This document shows, in pieces, positions 7,843 to 17,392 of a DNA stretch of 64,000 nt. The notes beneath the pieces are model-generated. The model made no database searches. It was not told the DNA's origin and was given only the letters and a program-made list of their open reading frames with translations. The position numbers were made by a program, and so were the translations under genes. Each line of letters starts with the position of its first letter. Position 1 is the first letter of the stretch. The stretch is from contig NZ_CP134609.1 of NCBI RefSeq assembly GCF_031844705.1, positions 2,666,001-2,730,000 on the forward strand. Reading direction: 5' to 3'. The DNA comes from Streptomyces sp. ITFR-16 (lineage in GTDB: Bacteria > Actinomycetota > Actinomycetes > Streptomycetales > Streptomycetaceae).

Positions 7843-9921
7843 CTACGCGGTCAGCTCCTGGTGCAGCGCCTCGCGCAGCCGCGCGGCCCGCTCCGCGACC
7901 TCCGCGGGGCCCAGCTCGACCGCCCGGGCGCACCACCGCTGGCCCTCCGTGAGCTCGCCTCGGCGCGCGGCCAGCAGGGCCAGGCGCAGCGCCGCCCGGC
8001 CGTGTCCGTCGTTGGCGGCACGGCTCCACCACAGCGCCGCCTCCCGCTCGCTGCCCTCGCGGGCGAGCAGCAGGCCGAGGTTGAAGGCACCGTTGCGGCT
8101 GCCCGCCTCGGCCGCCTCGCGGTACCAGCGGCCGGCGCTCTCCACGTCGCCCCGGGACGCGGCGAGCATGCCGACGCGGACCTGGGCGCGGCGGTGGCCC
8201 TGTTCGGCGGCGCGCTCGTACCACTCCTCGCACTCGGACTTCTCCGGCATCGGCTCGCCCAGCGCGGGCGGTCCGGGCGGCGGCTGCCGCGAGTCGAGCA
8301 CCCCGGCCAGCCGGAAGGCCGCCTCGGCGCTGCCGCCGCCCGCCGCGCAGCGCAGATGGCGCTCGGCCTCGCGCTCCTCGCCGTGGTGCAGCAGCGCCAT
8401 GCCGACCTGGAGCGCCGCCTCGGTGTGCCCGGCCGCCGCGGCACGCTCGTACCAGAGCAGGGCCGTACGGTCCTCGTCGCGCCCGGCGTACAGGATGCCG
8501 AGGTTGAAGGCGGCGTCCACGCTGCCCGCCTCGGCCGCCTTGGAGAACCAGGGCTCCGCGCCGGTCGCGTCGCCCGCCTGGAGCAGGAGCACGGCCAGCG
8601 CGTTGGCGGCCTCCCGGTGGCCCGCGTAGGCGGCGCGGCGGTACCACTGCTCGGCCTGCGGCGTGCGGTCCTGGGCCGCGCAGAGCAGGCCGAGGTTGTA
8701 CGCCCCGTTCACGTCGCCCGCGTCCATCGCGGCGCGGTACCAGCGCTCGGCGGTCTGCTGCTCGCCCCGGGCCGCGTGCAGCGCGCCCAGCGCGTTCGCG
8801 GCGTTGCCGTCGCCGTCCTGGGCGGCGCGCAGCCACCACACGGCGGCGCTCTCCCGGTCGCCCGCGTCGCGCAGCAGGAAGCCGAGCGCGCAGGCGGCCC
8901 GTGCCTCGCCCGCCTTGGCGGAGATGAGGTACCAGCGGCCGGCCTCCTTGAGCTCGCCGCGCTGTTCGAGGATGGCGCCCAGGTGCAGGGCGGCGCGCCG
9001 GTGGCCGCGCGCGGCGGCCTGGCGGTACCACTGCTCGGCCTCGCCGACGCGGCCCGCCTCGGGGCCCGCGACGGGGCTGTCGCCCTTGCGGGCGCCGGTG
9101 CGGTGGGAGCCGGTCTGCGTGACGTGTCCGGTGCCGGTCCTCGGGCCGGGGCCGGGCCCGCCGAAGGCGTCGTGCGCGTCGTCGGCGGCCTTGCGCTCCA
9201 GCATGCGTGCCAGGCGGTACGCCGCTTCGCGGTGGCCCTGCTCGGCCGCGGCGCGCAGCCAGCGCTCGGCGCCGACGTCGCTGCGGTGTTCCAGCAGGTC
9301 GGCGAGGGCGTACGCCCCCAGCGCGTGGCCCTGCTCGGCGGACTGGCGCAGCCAGTACTCGGCGCCGGGCTCGTCGCCGCGCTCGCGGTAGTGGCGTCCC
9401 AGGGCGTGCGCGGCCGCGGCGGAGCCCGCGACGGCGGCGGTCCGCCACCAGTCGGCCGCCTCGTCGGGGTAGCCGCGCTGGTGCAGGAGGACGCCCAGGT
9501 TGTTGGCCGCGGCGCGGTCGCCGTCGGCGGTGGCGGCGCGGAGGTAGGGCTCGGCGCCGGCCAGGTCGCCGCGGCGCAGCAGCAGCGCGCCGAGGACGCT
9601 CATCGACTCGGTGTCACCGGCGTCGGCGGCGCGGCGGTGGCGCGCCTCGCTCTCGGCGTTGTCCGCGCTCGCCGCAGTCTCCGCACCCTCGGTGTTCTCC
9701 ACACCGTCGGCGGTCTCTGCCGTCTCTGCACTCTCTACGGTCGCGGCACACTCCGCAGTCTCGGCGGTCCCAATGTTGTCTTCGGTGTCTTCGCTGCTGT
9801 CTTCGCTGTCTTTGTACTGCGCGGCGGCGTCGGCAAACGACACATCCGCCATCTTTTCCGCCGGATGGACGTGACCCCGTACAAACCGCCCTGTCTCCAA
9901 CAGAGTTGCCCTGTCCCCCAT
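7843..9921 (-). CDS. Sel1/TPR-repeat protein
   Basis: A 692-residue soluble protein built mostly of tandem Sel1-type repeats (units like AEQWYRRAAYAGHREAANALA), roughly 15 or more copies from residue 85 to the end. Such solenoids are protein-interaction scaffolds; no catalytic domain is attached. I start at MGDRATLLETGRF, which fits my memory of conserved Streptomyces homologues; an alternative ATG is nine bases upstream. Between that N-terminus and the first repeat lies an unusual acidic, Ala/Glu/Thr-rich stretch of about 70 residues, encoded by less GC-biased, internally repetitive DNA. It sits alone between two tRNA-fMet genes. Function unknown. Confidence 0.85.
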   Translation of the reverse strand: MGDRATLLETGRFVRGHVHPAEKMADVSFADAAAQYKDSEDSSEDTEDNIGTAETAECAATVESAETAETADGVENTEGAETAASADNAESEARHRRAADAGDTESMSVLGALLLRRGDLAGAEPYLRAATADGDRAAANNLGVLLHQRGYPDEAADWWRTAAVAGSAAAAHALGRHYRERGDEPGAEYWLRQSAEQGHALGAYALADLLEHRSDVGAERWLRAAAEQGHREAAYRLARMLERKAADDAHDAFGGPGPGPRTGTGHVTQTGSHRTGARKGDSPVAGPEAGRVGEAEQWYRQAAARGHRRAALHLGAILEQRGELKEAGRWYLISAKAGEARAACALGFLLRDAGDRESAAVWWLRAAQDGDGNAANALGALHAARGEQQTAERWYRAAMDAGDVNGAYNLGLLCAAQDRTPQAEQWYRRAAYAGHREAANALAVLLLQAGDATGAEPWFSKAAEAGSVDAAFNLGILYAGRDEDRTALLWYERAAAAGHTEAALQVGMALLHHGEEREAERHLRCAAGGGSAEAAFRLAGVLDSRQPPPGPPALGEPMPEKSECEEWYERAAEQGHRRAQVRVGMLAASRGDVESAGRWYREAAEAGSRNGAFNLGLLLAREGSEREAALWWSRAANDGHGRAALRLALLAARRGELTEGQRWCARAVELGPAEVAERAARLREALHQELTA

Positions 9922-10098
9922 AAATACCATCGTCGCACCACCCGCAACCCGCGTACACCTGGTATAGCGCGGTCAGTGAGGTCACTTCAGCGTTTTGTCG
10001 ACATGCCCACAGAGAGACAAGTCAAACACGCCTGAGCCCAACTCGTGCCCCGCGAACCGCACTTCACGCCCACTGCACAGAAAAGTCACCACGACGCA

Positions 10099-10136
10099 AC
10101 GAAGGCCCGGATCCTCTGGAGGATCCGGGCCTTCGT
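10099..10136. terminator. Hairpin downstream of tRNA-fMet copy 2
   Basis: A 16-bp perfect stem (10099-10114 and 10121-10136) with a six-base loop, a few bases beyond the 3' end of the minus-strand tRNA. Its GGATCC-centred stem is shared with the hairpin of copy 1, so tRNA and terminator look duplicated together. Confidence 0.7.
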
Positions 10137-10143
10137 CTTTCAG

Positions 10144-10217
10144 TAGCGGGGACAGGATTTGAACCTGCGACCTCTGGGTTATGAGCCCAGCGAGCTACCG
10201 AGCTGCTCCACCCCGCG
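10144..10217 (-). tRNA. tRNA-fMet (CAT), initiator, copy 2
   Basis: Identical to the copy at 7677-7750: 74 nt, anticodon CAT, three G:C pairs at the base of the anticodon stem, C1/U72 mismatch, no encoded CCA. It lies 2.4 kb from copy 1 in the same orientation, with the Sel1-repeat gene between. Confidence 0.96.
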
Positions 10218-10269
10218 TCGTTGTGTTCAAACCGTACCACGACGCGAAGGTGAAGCTTTACCGGGTTAC

Positions 10270-13203
10270 TCAGCCGCCACTGTCGGCACTCGCCGAACTG
10301 GCCGGCTTGTTCGGTTTGTCGGTCTTGCTCGTGCTGCCCGACTTGGGCTGGGCGGCGGCCGCCCGCTCGAGCGCGTCCTGCAGATCCGTCTGCGCCTTGC
10401 CGTACGCGGCCCAGTCCTGCTTCTTCAGGGCCGCCTCGCCCTCCGTGTAGGCCTTCTGCGCGTCGGCGATGGCCTTCTTGAGGGCGTCGTCACCGGTGGC
10501 CGGCGGCGGCGTGGTGTCCCCGGGTGGCCGGGTGGTGTCGGCCGGCGGCTCGCCCGTATCGGAGCCCTCGGCGCCGAAGACGGCGTTGAGCGCCTCACCG
10601 AGGCTGTTCTCGAAGACGATCTTCGAGCCGTACGAGGCGGCCACCTTGCGCAGCAGCGGGTAGTTCTGGGTGCCACCGCGCGTGTAGACCGGCTCGATGT
10701 AGAGGAAGCCCCCTTCGAGCGGCACCGTCAGCAGATTGCCGTACTCGATGTCGGAGTCGGTGCCCTTGAGGTTTCTCACGAACTCGGCGACGTCGTCGTT
10801 GCCGTTGAGCTCACTCTGTACCTGGCCCGGCCCCTTCACCGTGGTGGTGACTCTCAGGAGTCTTATCGTCCCGTAGTCCTTGCTGGCCGCGTCGGCGTCG
10901 ACCGCCATGAACGCCCCGAGGTCGGGCCGCCCCTTGGGGGTGAACGTCGTGGTCAGCGAGAACTTCTGAGCCGTCTGGTCCGGCATCTTTATGCTCAGGT
11001 AGTACGGCGGTACGGAACCGGACTCCTTGTTGGTCGGGTCGTCCGGGACCTGCCACGCGTCACTGCCGCTGTAGAACTGCGCGGGGCTGGTGACGTGGTA
11101 GCGGGTGAGCAGTTCGCGCTGCACCTTGAACAGGTCCTGCGGGTAGCGCAGGTGGTCCATGAGGTCCTGCGGGATGTCCGCCTTGGGCTTCACGGTCCCC
11201 GGGAACGCCTTGCGCCAGGTCTTGAGGACCGGGTCCTCGGTGTCCCACTCGTACAGCTTGACCGTGCCGTCGTAGGCGTCGACGGTGGCCTTCACCGAGT
11301 TGCGGATGTAGTTGACCTGGTTCTGCTGGGCGACGACCGCGCGCTGGTTGGTGGTCAGCGAGTCGGCCGTGGTGTCACCGAGCGTCGTACGCGAGGCGTA
11401 CGGATAGCCGTTGGTCGTGGTGTACGCGTCCACGACCCACTGGATGCGCTTGTCGACCACGGCCGGATAGGCGTCGCCGTCGATCGTCAGCCAGGGCGCG
11501 ACGGCTTCGACGCGCTCCTTGGGGGTGCGGTTGTACAGAATCCGCGAACCGTCGCCGATGGCTCCCGAGTACAGGATCTGCGGCTCGCTGAAGGCCACCG
11601 CGTACGCGGCGCGGTTGAACGCGCTGGAGAGGCTGACGCCGCTCTTGCCCTTGTAGCTGGTGGTCTTCTCGCCGTCCTCCTCGTAGTCGAGCTCCTTCTG
11701 GGGCCCGCCGACGATGGAGTACTGCTCGGTCTTCTCGCCGTAGTAGACCTCCTGCTGGTACGACCCCAGATCGCCGGTGGTCGGCAGTCCGGACTCGGTG
11801 AAGTCGGGAGATCCCTTCGGGTTCTTGCCGGTCGTGGTGCCCCGGGCGGCGATCGCACCGTAGCCGTGGGTGTAGGTGAAGTGGTCGTTGATCCAGTTGC
11901 GCTTGGGGATGCCCTGGAGGTTGAGCTCGCGCAGACCGATGACCGTGTCCTGCTCCTTGCCCGACGGGTCCTTGTAGCGGTCCACGTCCAGCGTCTTGGG
12001 GAACTGGTAGTAGTTCCTCTTCTGCTGGAGCTGCTGGAACGCCGGCGAGACGACGTTGGGGTCCATCACCCGGTAGCTGGCCGCGGTGTCCGCGCTGGCG
12101 CGGAGCTTCGCGTCGTCGTCCGTGGTGGACTTGCCGGCGTAGTCGGTGACCTTCGCGTCGTCGATGTCGTAGGCGTCGCGCGTGGCCTGGATGTTCTTCC
12201 GGATGAACGGCGCTTCCTTGGCCTGCTCGTTCGGCTGGACCTGGAACTTCTGCACGATCGCCGGGTAGAGCCCGCCGATCAGGATCGCCGAGAGCACCAT
12301 CAGCCCGAAACCGATCACGGGCAGCTGCCAGGTGCGGCGCCAGAGCGTCGCGAAGAACAGCACGGCACAGATCGCGGCGATGCAGAACAGGATGGTCTTC
12401 GCCGGGAGGTAGGCGTTGGCGTCGACGTACCGCAGGCCCGTCCAGTTGTCCGTGGCCTTGAAGTCACTCGACTTCACCGCGAGCCCGTAGCGGTCGAGCC
12501 AGTACGCCACGGCCTTGAGCGCGACGAAGATCCCGAGCAGCACCGAGAGATGGCCGGTGGCCGCCCCCGTGGCCCGCGCGCCGGGGCTGGTGATGCGCAG
12601 CCCGCCGTACAGGTAGTGGGTCAGCGCCGCGGCGATCAGCGAGAGCACCGTGGCCGCGAAGCCGAAGCCCAGCAGGAAGCGGTACCAGGGCAGGTCGAAC
12701 GCGTAGAAGGAGACGTCCAGATGGAACTGGGGGTCCTTCTGCCCGAACGAGACGCCGTTCACGTACATGAGCCAGGTACGCCACTGGCCGGAGGCAGACG
12801 CTCCGGCGATCAGACCGACGAGCGCGGTGATCGCGAGCAGCACCCACTTCTTGTACGGGGCGAGGCTCATCCGGTAGCGGTCCAGGCTCTGCTGCTCCAG
12901 CGACATCGCGCTCAGCGGCGGCCGGAGCCGGTGCGCGAGCCAGATGTTCACACCGATGGCGAGCGCCATCAGCAGTCCGAAGACGAGGAACAGTCCGATC
13001 TTGGTCCACAGGGTGGTGGTGAAGACGGATGAATACGCGACGGACCTGTACCAGAGCCAGTCGGTCCAGAACCCGGCGAACATGACGAACGCCATGGCGA
13101 GAATCGCCAGGACGCCGAGTGTCATGAGCAGGGTTCGGGCGCGCCGGGACGGGCGGCCGACTCTGATCCGTGGCCCGGTCGGGCCTCCGCCGCGGTCCGG
13201 CAT
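10270..13203 (-). CDS. UPF0182 family integral membrane protein
   Basis: A 977-residue protein of the UPF0182 family, conserved across actinobacteria. The N-terminal third has about seven membrane helices (first at residues 25-47, second near 65-85). A large predicted extracytoplasmic domain of some 550 residues follows, ending in a Pro/Thr-rich and then Lys/Ala/Asp-rich tail that looks coiled coil. I start at [12 protein letters not shown], the usual family N-terminus, although an upstream GTG is possible. Its role is not established. It sits opposite the PPA1309 gene and beside the PDZ-Lon gene, as I recall for Rv3193c and Rv3194c in M. tuberculosis. Confidence 0.9.
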   Translation of the reverse strand: MPDRGGGPTGPRIRVGRPSRRARTLLMTLGVLAILAMAFVMFAGFWTDWLWYRSVAYSSVFTTTLWTKIGLFLVFGLLMALAIGVNIWLAHRLRPPLSAMSLEQQSLDRYRMSLAPYKKWVLLAITALVGLIAGASASGQWRTWLMYVNGVSFGQKDPQFHLDVSFYAFDLPWYRFLLGFGFAATVLSLIAAALTHYLYGGLRITSPGARATGAATGHLSVLLGIFVALKAVAYWLDRYGLAVKSSDFKATDNWTGLRYVDANAYLPAKTILFCIAAICAVLFFATLWRRTWQLPVIGFGLMVLSAILIGGLYPAIVQKFQVQPNEQAKEAPFIRKNIQATRDAYDIDDAKVTDYAGKSTTDDDAKLRASADTAASYRVMDPNVVSPAFQQLQQKRNYYQFPKTLDVDRYKDPSGKEQDTVIGLRELNLQGIPKRNWINDHFTYTHGYGAIAARGTTTGKNPKGSPDFTESGLPTTGDLGSYQQEVYYGEKTEQYSIVGGPQKELDYEEDGEKTTSYKGKSGVSLSSAFNRAAYAVAFSEPQILYSGAIGDGSRILYNRTPKERVEAVAPWLTIDGDAYPAVVDKRIQWVVDAYTTTNGYPYASRTTLGDTTADSLTTNQRAVVAQQNQVNYIRNSVKATVDAYDGTVKLYEWDTEDPVLKTWRKAFPGTVKPKADIPQDLMDHLRYPQDLFKVQRELLTRYHVTSPAQFYSGSDAWQVPDDPTNKESGSVPPYYLSIKMPDQTAQKFSLTTTFTPKGRPDLGAFMAVDADAASKDYGTIRLLRVTTTVKGPGQVQSELNGNDDVAEFVRNLKGTDSDIEYGNLLTVPLEGGFLYIEPVYTRGGTQNYPLLRKVAASYGSKIVFENSLGEALNAVFGAEGSDTGEPPADTTRPPGDTTPPPATGDDALKKAIADAQKAYTEGEAALKKQDWAAYGKAQTDLQDALERAAAAQPKSGSTSKTDKPNKPASSASADSGG

Positions 13204-13330
13204 CTGGAAAGCCAACGTGCGCACCTCGAAGTTCGCGGTCGTGTGGAGCGGGCCCAGCGATCGTAGAGCCCATCTATGCAACTTACTGAGGCTTTACCTA
13301 GTTCCCGTTCCCGGGGCGGAAGGAGGCAGG

Positions 13331-13897
13331 ATGTTGTCCATGCCCAACGTTTCCCCCTCAGGCCCCCCGATGGCCGCCAGTCCCCTCACCGTCGCCGTGC
13401 TCGAGATCGACGAGTACATCTCCGGCCTCGGCTGGGACCAGCCCGCCCGCCTCTTCGCTCTGGTCGACACCGCACGCCTGCGGGTCCAGGAGCCGGGCCT
13501 GGCCTCCCAGCTCGGCCTCGACGGCGACGGCTCGGCCGCCGCACTCACCCCCATCGAGCAGGAGGAGCTTCCCGCAGGTACCGCACTGGACGAGTTCCTC
13601 GCCACGATCGCCTGGCCCGACGCCGTCGTCGGGTGCGCGATGACGGTGGAGCGGCTGATGCTGCCGCCGTCCGCCGAGGCCTCCGTCCCGGAGGGTCTCG
13701 ACGACGCCCAGCTGACCAAGTGGGTCGCCGGGCACCCCGACCGGCAGGAGGTGCGGATGACCGTGGCCGTCCTGCGGGACGGGGCGCGCGAGTCGGCCGT
13801 ACGGCTGCGCGAGAAGGACTCGCCGAACGAGGTGCTGACGGGTGCGGGGCTGGTGCCCGGCCTGGCCGAGGCCCTGGCCGCGACCTTCGAGTCCTGA
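13331..13897 (+). CDS. PPA1309 family protein
   Basis: A 188-residue cytoplasmic protein of the PPA1309 family, found in actinobacteria and without known function. The conserved N-terminal block reads LEIDEYISGLGWDQPARLFAL. The ATG at 13331 follows AGGAGG closely; an in-frame ATG nine bases later is the alternative start. Divergent from the UPF0182 gene across 127 bp and convergent with the PDZ-Lon gene only 25 bp away, leaving little room for a separate terminator. Confidence 0.83.
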   Translation: MLSMPNVSPSGPPMAASPLTVAVLEIDEYISGLGWDQPARLFALVDTARLRVQEPGLASQLGLDGDGSAAALTPIEQEELPAGTALDEFLATIAWPDAVVGCAMTVERLMLPPSAEASVPEGLDDAQLTKWVAGHPDRQEVRMTVAVLRDGARESAVRLREKDSPNEVLTGAGLVPGLAEALAATFES

Positions 13898-13922
13898 CCC
13901 GCCCGCTCCGCCGGGGGTGCGG

Positions 13923-15011
13923 TCAGCCTGCCGAGCAGCTCGGCAGGCCGGCCGTGTCCCCCGCGCGGATCTTCTCCAGCGACTTCTTGGCGTCCCCGAT
14001 GCCCTTGACCCGGACCAGGGTGAGCCCGTCGGGGGTGTCGGATGCGGCCGCCTTGCAGTTCTCGTCGGGGGTCAGGAAGTAGCGCGCGCCCGCGTTGCGT
14101 GCGCCGACCAGCTTCATGTTGATGCCGCCGATCGGGCCGACCTTGCCCTTGTCGTCGATCGTGCCGGTGCCGGCGATGAACTTGCCGCCCGTCAGCTTGT
14201 CCGGCGTCAGCTTGTCGATGATGCCGAGGGAGAACATCAGCCCGGCGCTCGGGCCGCCCACGTCGGCGAGCTTGATTTCGATGTCGAACGGGAAGGTGTG
14301 GTCCGTCCCGGCCTGGATCCCGACGATCGCGCGGTTCTCCTTGGCGGCCTTCTTGGTCGTGACGGTGACCTTCTCGTTGCCCTGGGGCTCCTTGTGGGCC
14401 TTCTCGGCCGCCGCCGCGGTCTTGGCCGGGATGACGGTGAAGGTGACGTCCTGGCCGGGCTTGTGCCGCGTGACCAGCTTCGAGACGTCCTCGGGCTGCT
14501 TGACCGCGGTGCCGTCGACCGCCTTGATGACGTCGCCCGCGTGCAGCTTGCCCTGCGAGGGGCTGTCCTTGAGCACCGTGGAGACGACGACCCGGGACGG
14601 CACGGCGATGCCCAGCTCGGTGAGGGCCGCGACCTTGGCGCTCTCCTGGGACTGGCTGAACTCCTCGGCGTTCTCCTGCGTCGACTGTTCCTCGGTCTTG
14701 CCGTTCGGGTAGAGCGTGTCGTGCGGAACGACCACGGCGTCGTGACCCAGCCATCCGTAGACGGCTTCGACGAGGTTCATCTTGTAGTCGGCGCCGGTGA
14801 CCCTGACCGTCGTCATGTTGAGGTTGCCGGACGTCTTGTACGTCTTGTGCCCGGTGATCTGCAGGACGGGCTCGCCGTCGACCTTGCCGAGGGTGTTCAC
14901 CGTCGGCCCCGGGGACATCTCCGAGTACGGCACGTTGATCAGCACGCCTGCGCAGAGCAGCGCGATCAGGATCAGGGTGGAGGCGAGCATCGTCGCGGTG
15001 CGGCGTGGCAT
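13923..15011 (-). CDS. Secreted PDZ-Lon (S16) serine protease
   Basis: A 362-residue membrane-anchored protease, YlbL-like. One N-terminal signal-anchor helix (residues about 8-28) is followed by an extracytoplasmic region, a PDZ domain around residues 130-190 (KLHAGDVIKAVDG) and a C-terminal Lon-type proteolytic domain. The Ser-Lys dyad is intact: Ser in GGPSAGLMFSL and Lys in GGINMKLVGA. It probably degrades or processes envelope proteins; there is no ATPase domain. Neighbour of UPF0182, an arrangement shared with mycobacteria. Substrate unknown. Confidence 0.88.
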   Translation of the reverse strand: MPRRTATMLASTLILIALLCAGVLINVPYSEMSPGPTVNTLGKVDGEPVLQITGHKTYKTSGNLNMTTVRVTGADYKMNLVEAVYGWLGHDAVVVPHDTLYPNGKTEEQSTQENAEEFSQSQESAKVAALTELGIAVPSRVVVSTVLKDSPSQGKLHAGDVIKAVDGTAVKQPEDVSKLVTRHKPGQDVTFTVIPAKTAAAAEKAHKEPQGNEKVTVTTKKAAKENRAIVGIQAGTDHTFPFDIEIKLADVGGPSAGLMFSLGIIDKLTPDKLTGGKFIAGTGTIDDKGKVGPIGGINMKLVGARNAGARYFLTPDENCKAAASDTPDGLTLVRVKGIGDAKKSLEKIRAGDTAGLPSCSAG

Positions 15012-15046
15012 GGAACGACAGTACGGGAAGGGTCTGTCAGTGCACC

Positions 15047-15076
15047 GCCGGGGCCGGTCCGTACGGGGGCCCCGGC
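15047..15076 (-). terminator. Hairpin downstream of the small membrane protein gene
   Basis: A 9-bp perfect stem (15047-15055 and 15068-15076) in the 145-bp gap between the 62-residue membrane protein and the PDZ-Lon gene. It could end the upstream transcript; the loop is long, so support is moderate. Confidence 0.4.
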
Positions 15077-15156
15077 CGGGGGCGGCATGGGCGCCGGAGC
15101 GTCCGCTGCTGCGGGGTCACGGCGCGGATTGGCGATCGCGTACGAACGGCGTGGCG

Positions 15157-15345
15157 TCAGACGTTCGATATCTGCTCGACCGGTTCCGAAGCGGAGTGCG
15201 ACCTCTCCATCGCTTCGCGGAACCGGGCGTAACCGGCGAGCTCGGTGACGTCACCGGTCGTGCGGTTGCGTGCGGCCCAGCTTCCCCATATCGCCGCGCC
15301 GAACGCAGCAATAAGCGGAATCAACAACCAGGCGAGTGCTGCCAT
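15157..15345 (-). CDS. Small single-pass membrane protein, 62 aa
   Basis: A short protein with one N-terminal helix (ALAWLLIPLIAAFGAAIWGSW) and a basic-then-acidic cytoplasmic tail. The start has a strong ribosome-binding site, GGGAGGT, at correct spacing, which separates it from chance frames in this high-GC DNA. It lies between moaE and the PDZ-Lon gene on the same strand. I believe similar short proteins are kept at this place in other Streptomyces. No function can be assigned. Confidence 0.75.
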   Translation of the reverse strand: MAALAWLLIPLIAAFGAAIWGSWAARNRTTGDVTELAGYARFREAMERSHSASEPVEQISNV

Positions 15346-15473
15346 GCCGACCTCCCTACCCCATGAGCGGTCGCAACTGACCGATCAGCAGATTAACCAT
15401 CTGGAGAACCAACGCTCATGGCAGGGGGGCGGTTACGCAAATCGGGGCGGATGGCCGCCGATCGGGTTTGCCC

Positions 15474-15935
<462 letters not shown>

Positions 15936-16023
15936 GCCCTCCATCGTGCCGTAACGCCCCGGCATCCCGGAATTGCCGATTCACCCGGCGGGCCGCCCTG
16001 GGCGTTGGAGTCTTCTACAGCCC

Positions 16024-17202
16024 CTAGATGCGGCGGCGGGCCTTGCGGGCGCGGCGCACCAGGGCGGCGGTGCCGAGCAGGGCCACGGTCGCACCGGCGG
16101 CTCCCGCGGCGGTGGCGTCCTTGCGGCCGAGCCGGCGGCCGGCGACGGTGTGGCGTCCCTCGACCTCCTCCAGGAGCGCGGCGAGCACCTCCTCGTTGGT
16201 CCAGCTCGGCCGCCACCCCACGTCGTGCAGCCGGCTGACGCTGACCACCCAGGGGTGCATCGTGTACGCGAGGTCGCCCGCCGGGGAGGGGGTCAGGCCG
16301 ATCCGGTGCAGCCGGGCGGCGGCGCCCAGGGCGACGGCGGAGGGCAGCTCCATCCGGCGGACACCGCTGAGCTCCTCGACCTCCTCCTGTTCGAGCCAGC
16401 CGTCGCAGCCGACCGCGAACTCCCCGTCGATCTTCTCCAGGGCGGCGTACTCCAGCGCTGTGACCAGGTCGTCCACGTGGCAGAACTGCCAGGTGGGGCG
16501 GGATCCGGCCACCACGAGGAGCCGGGGCGACTCGAAGTACCGGGTCAGCGCGGTGTCCGTGCCGCCGACGAGGACGGTGGGGCGGACGACGGTGACCTGG
16601 AGACCGGGGTGGGCGCGCGGGGCGCGGCGGCCGAGCCGTTCGATCTCCAGCAGGTCGCCGACGCCGGTGGCCTCGGCGGTGGCCCGCAGCTCGGCGTCCT
16701 CGGCGAGCGGGATGTCGTTGTCGGGCAGGGCCCCGTAGACCATCGCGGAGGTGCACAGCACGACCCGGTGGACGCCGACGGCCGCGGCGGCGGTCAGCAC
16801 GGTCTGGGTGCCGCGCACGTTGTAGGCGGTGCGGGCAGCGGGATCGGTCTCCAGGTCGAGATCGAGAGCCAGGTGCACGACGACATCGGCGCCGCGCAGC
16901 TTCTCCGCGATGGCGGGGTCGCGGACGTCGAGGATGTGCCAGGTCGCGTCGGAGACCTCGCCCCGGCGTTCGTCGACGGCGATGACCTGCTTGATCTCCT
17001 CGGAGGCCGCGAGGCGTGCGGTGAGCAGCTCGCCGACACCCGTCGCGGCGCCGGTGACGGCCACGACGGGGCCGCGGCTTCTGGAGCGGCTGCGGACGGG
17101 CCGGCTCTCGGGCTCGGCCCCGGACGTGTTCTCGGGCGTGTTCGCGGGCGAAGGGTCGGCCAGGTTTCGCGCTGCGCGAACCTGAGGATCTGGGGAACTC
17201 AC
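16024..17202 (-). CDS. NAD-dependent epimerase/SDR with C-terminal membrane tail
   Basis: A 392-residue extended-SDR protein. The nucleotide-binding GxxGxxG is at about residue 45 (VAVTGAATGVGELL), and the acidic dinucleotide contact VDERRG follows. The usual YxxxK catalytic pair is not evident: the expected tyrosine lies in MVYGALPDN without a lysine four residues on, so epimerase or reductase activity is doubtful. The last 30 residues are a hydrophobic helix followed by RRARKARRR, a tail anchor. The GTG start at 17202 has GGAG eight bases upstream. Role unknown. Confidence 0.8.
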   Translation of the reverse strand: MSSPDPQVRAARNLADPSPANTPENTSGAEPESRPVRSRSRSRGPVVAVTGAATGVGELLTARLAASEEIKQVIAVDERRGEVSDATWHILDVRDPAIAEKLRGADVVVHLALDLDLETDPAARTAYNVRGTQTVLTAAAAVGVHRVVLCTSAMVYGALPDNDIPLAEDAELRATAEATGVGDLLEIERLGRRAPRAHPGLQVTVVRPTVLVGGTDTALTRYFESPRLLVVAGSRPTWQFCHVDDLVTALEYAALEKIDGEFAVGCDGWLEQEEVEELSGVRRMELPSAVALGAAARLHRIGLTPSPAGDLAYTMHPWVVSVSRLHDVGWRPSWTNEEVLAALLEEVEGRHTVAGRRLGRKDATAAGAAGATVALLGTAALVRRARKARRRI

Positions 17203-17392
17203 CGGGCGTCTCCAGCGGTTGTCTTCAGTACGTACCCGCATGACGCGTACGTACCAGGTGGCGTCCATCCTGCCGCAGGCCGGGAGCAGGCGGAGCACTG
17301 AGGCCCTGAGCGGACTTGGTGTCTACGCTGGATGGTGATGTCGGGCAGTCGCCGTCGGTTCGAGCCGGCGGCCCTACGAGCCGAGGAAACCC

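Noticed and set aside
7714..10035. Plus-strand frame opposite the Sel1 gene
   Set aside because: Antisense to tandem repeats, which makes its apparent periodicity an echo of the real gene.
10159..13032. Plus-strand frame opposite the UPF0182 gene, beginning inside tRNA-fMet copy 2
   Set aside because: It starts within a tRNA and runs antisense to a conserved membrane protein.
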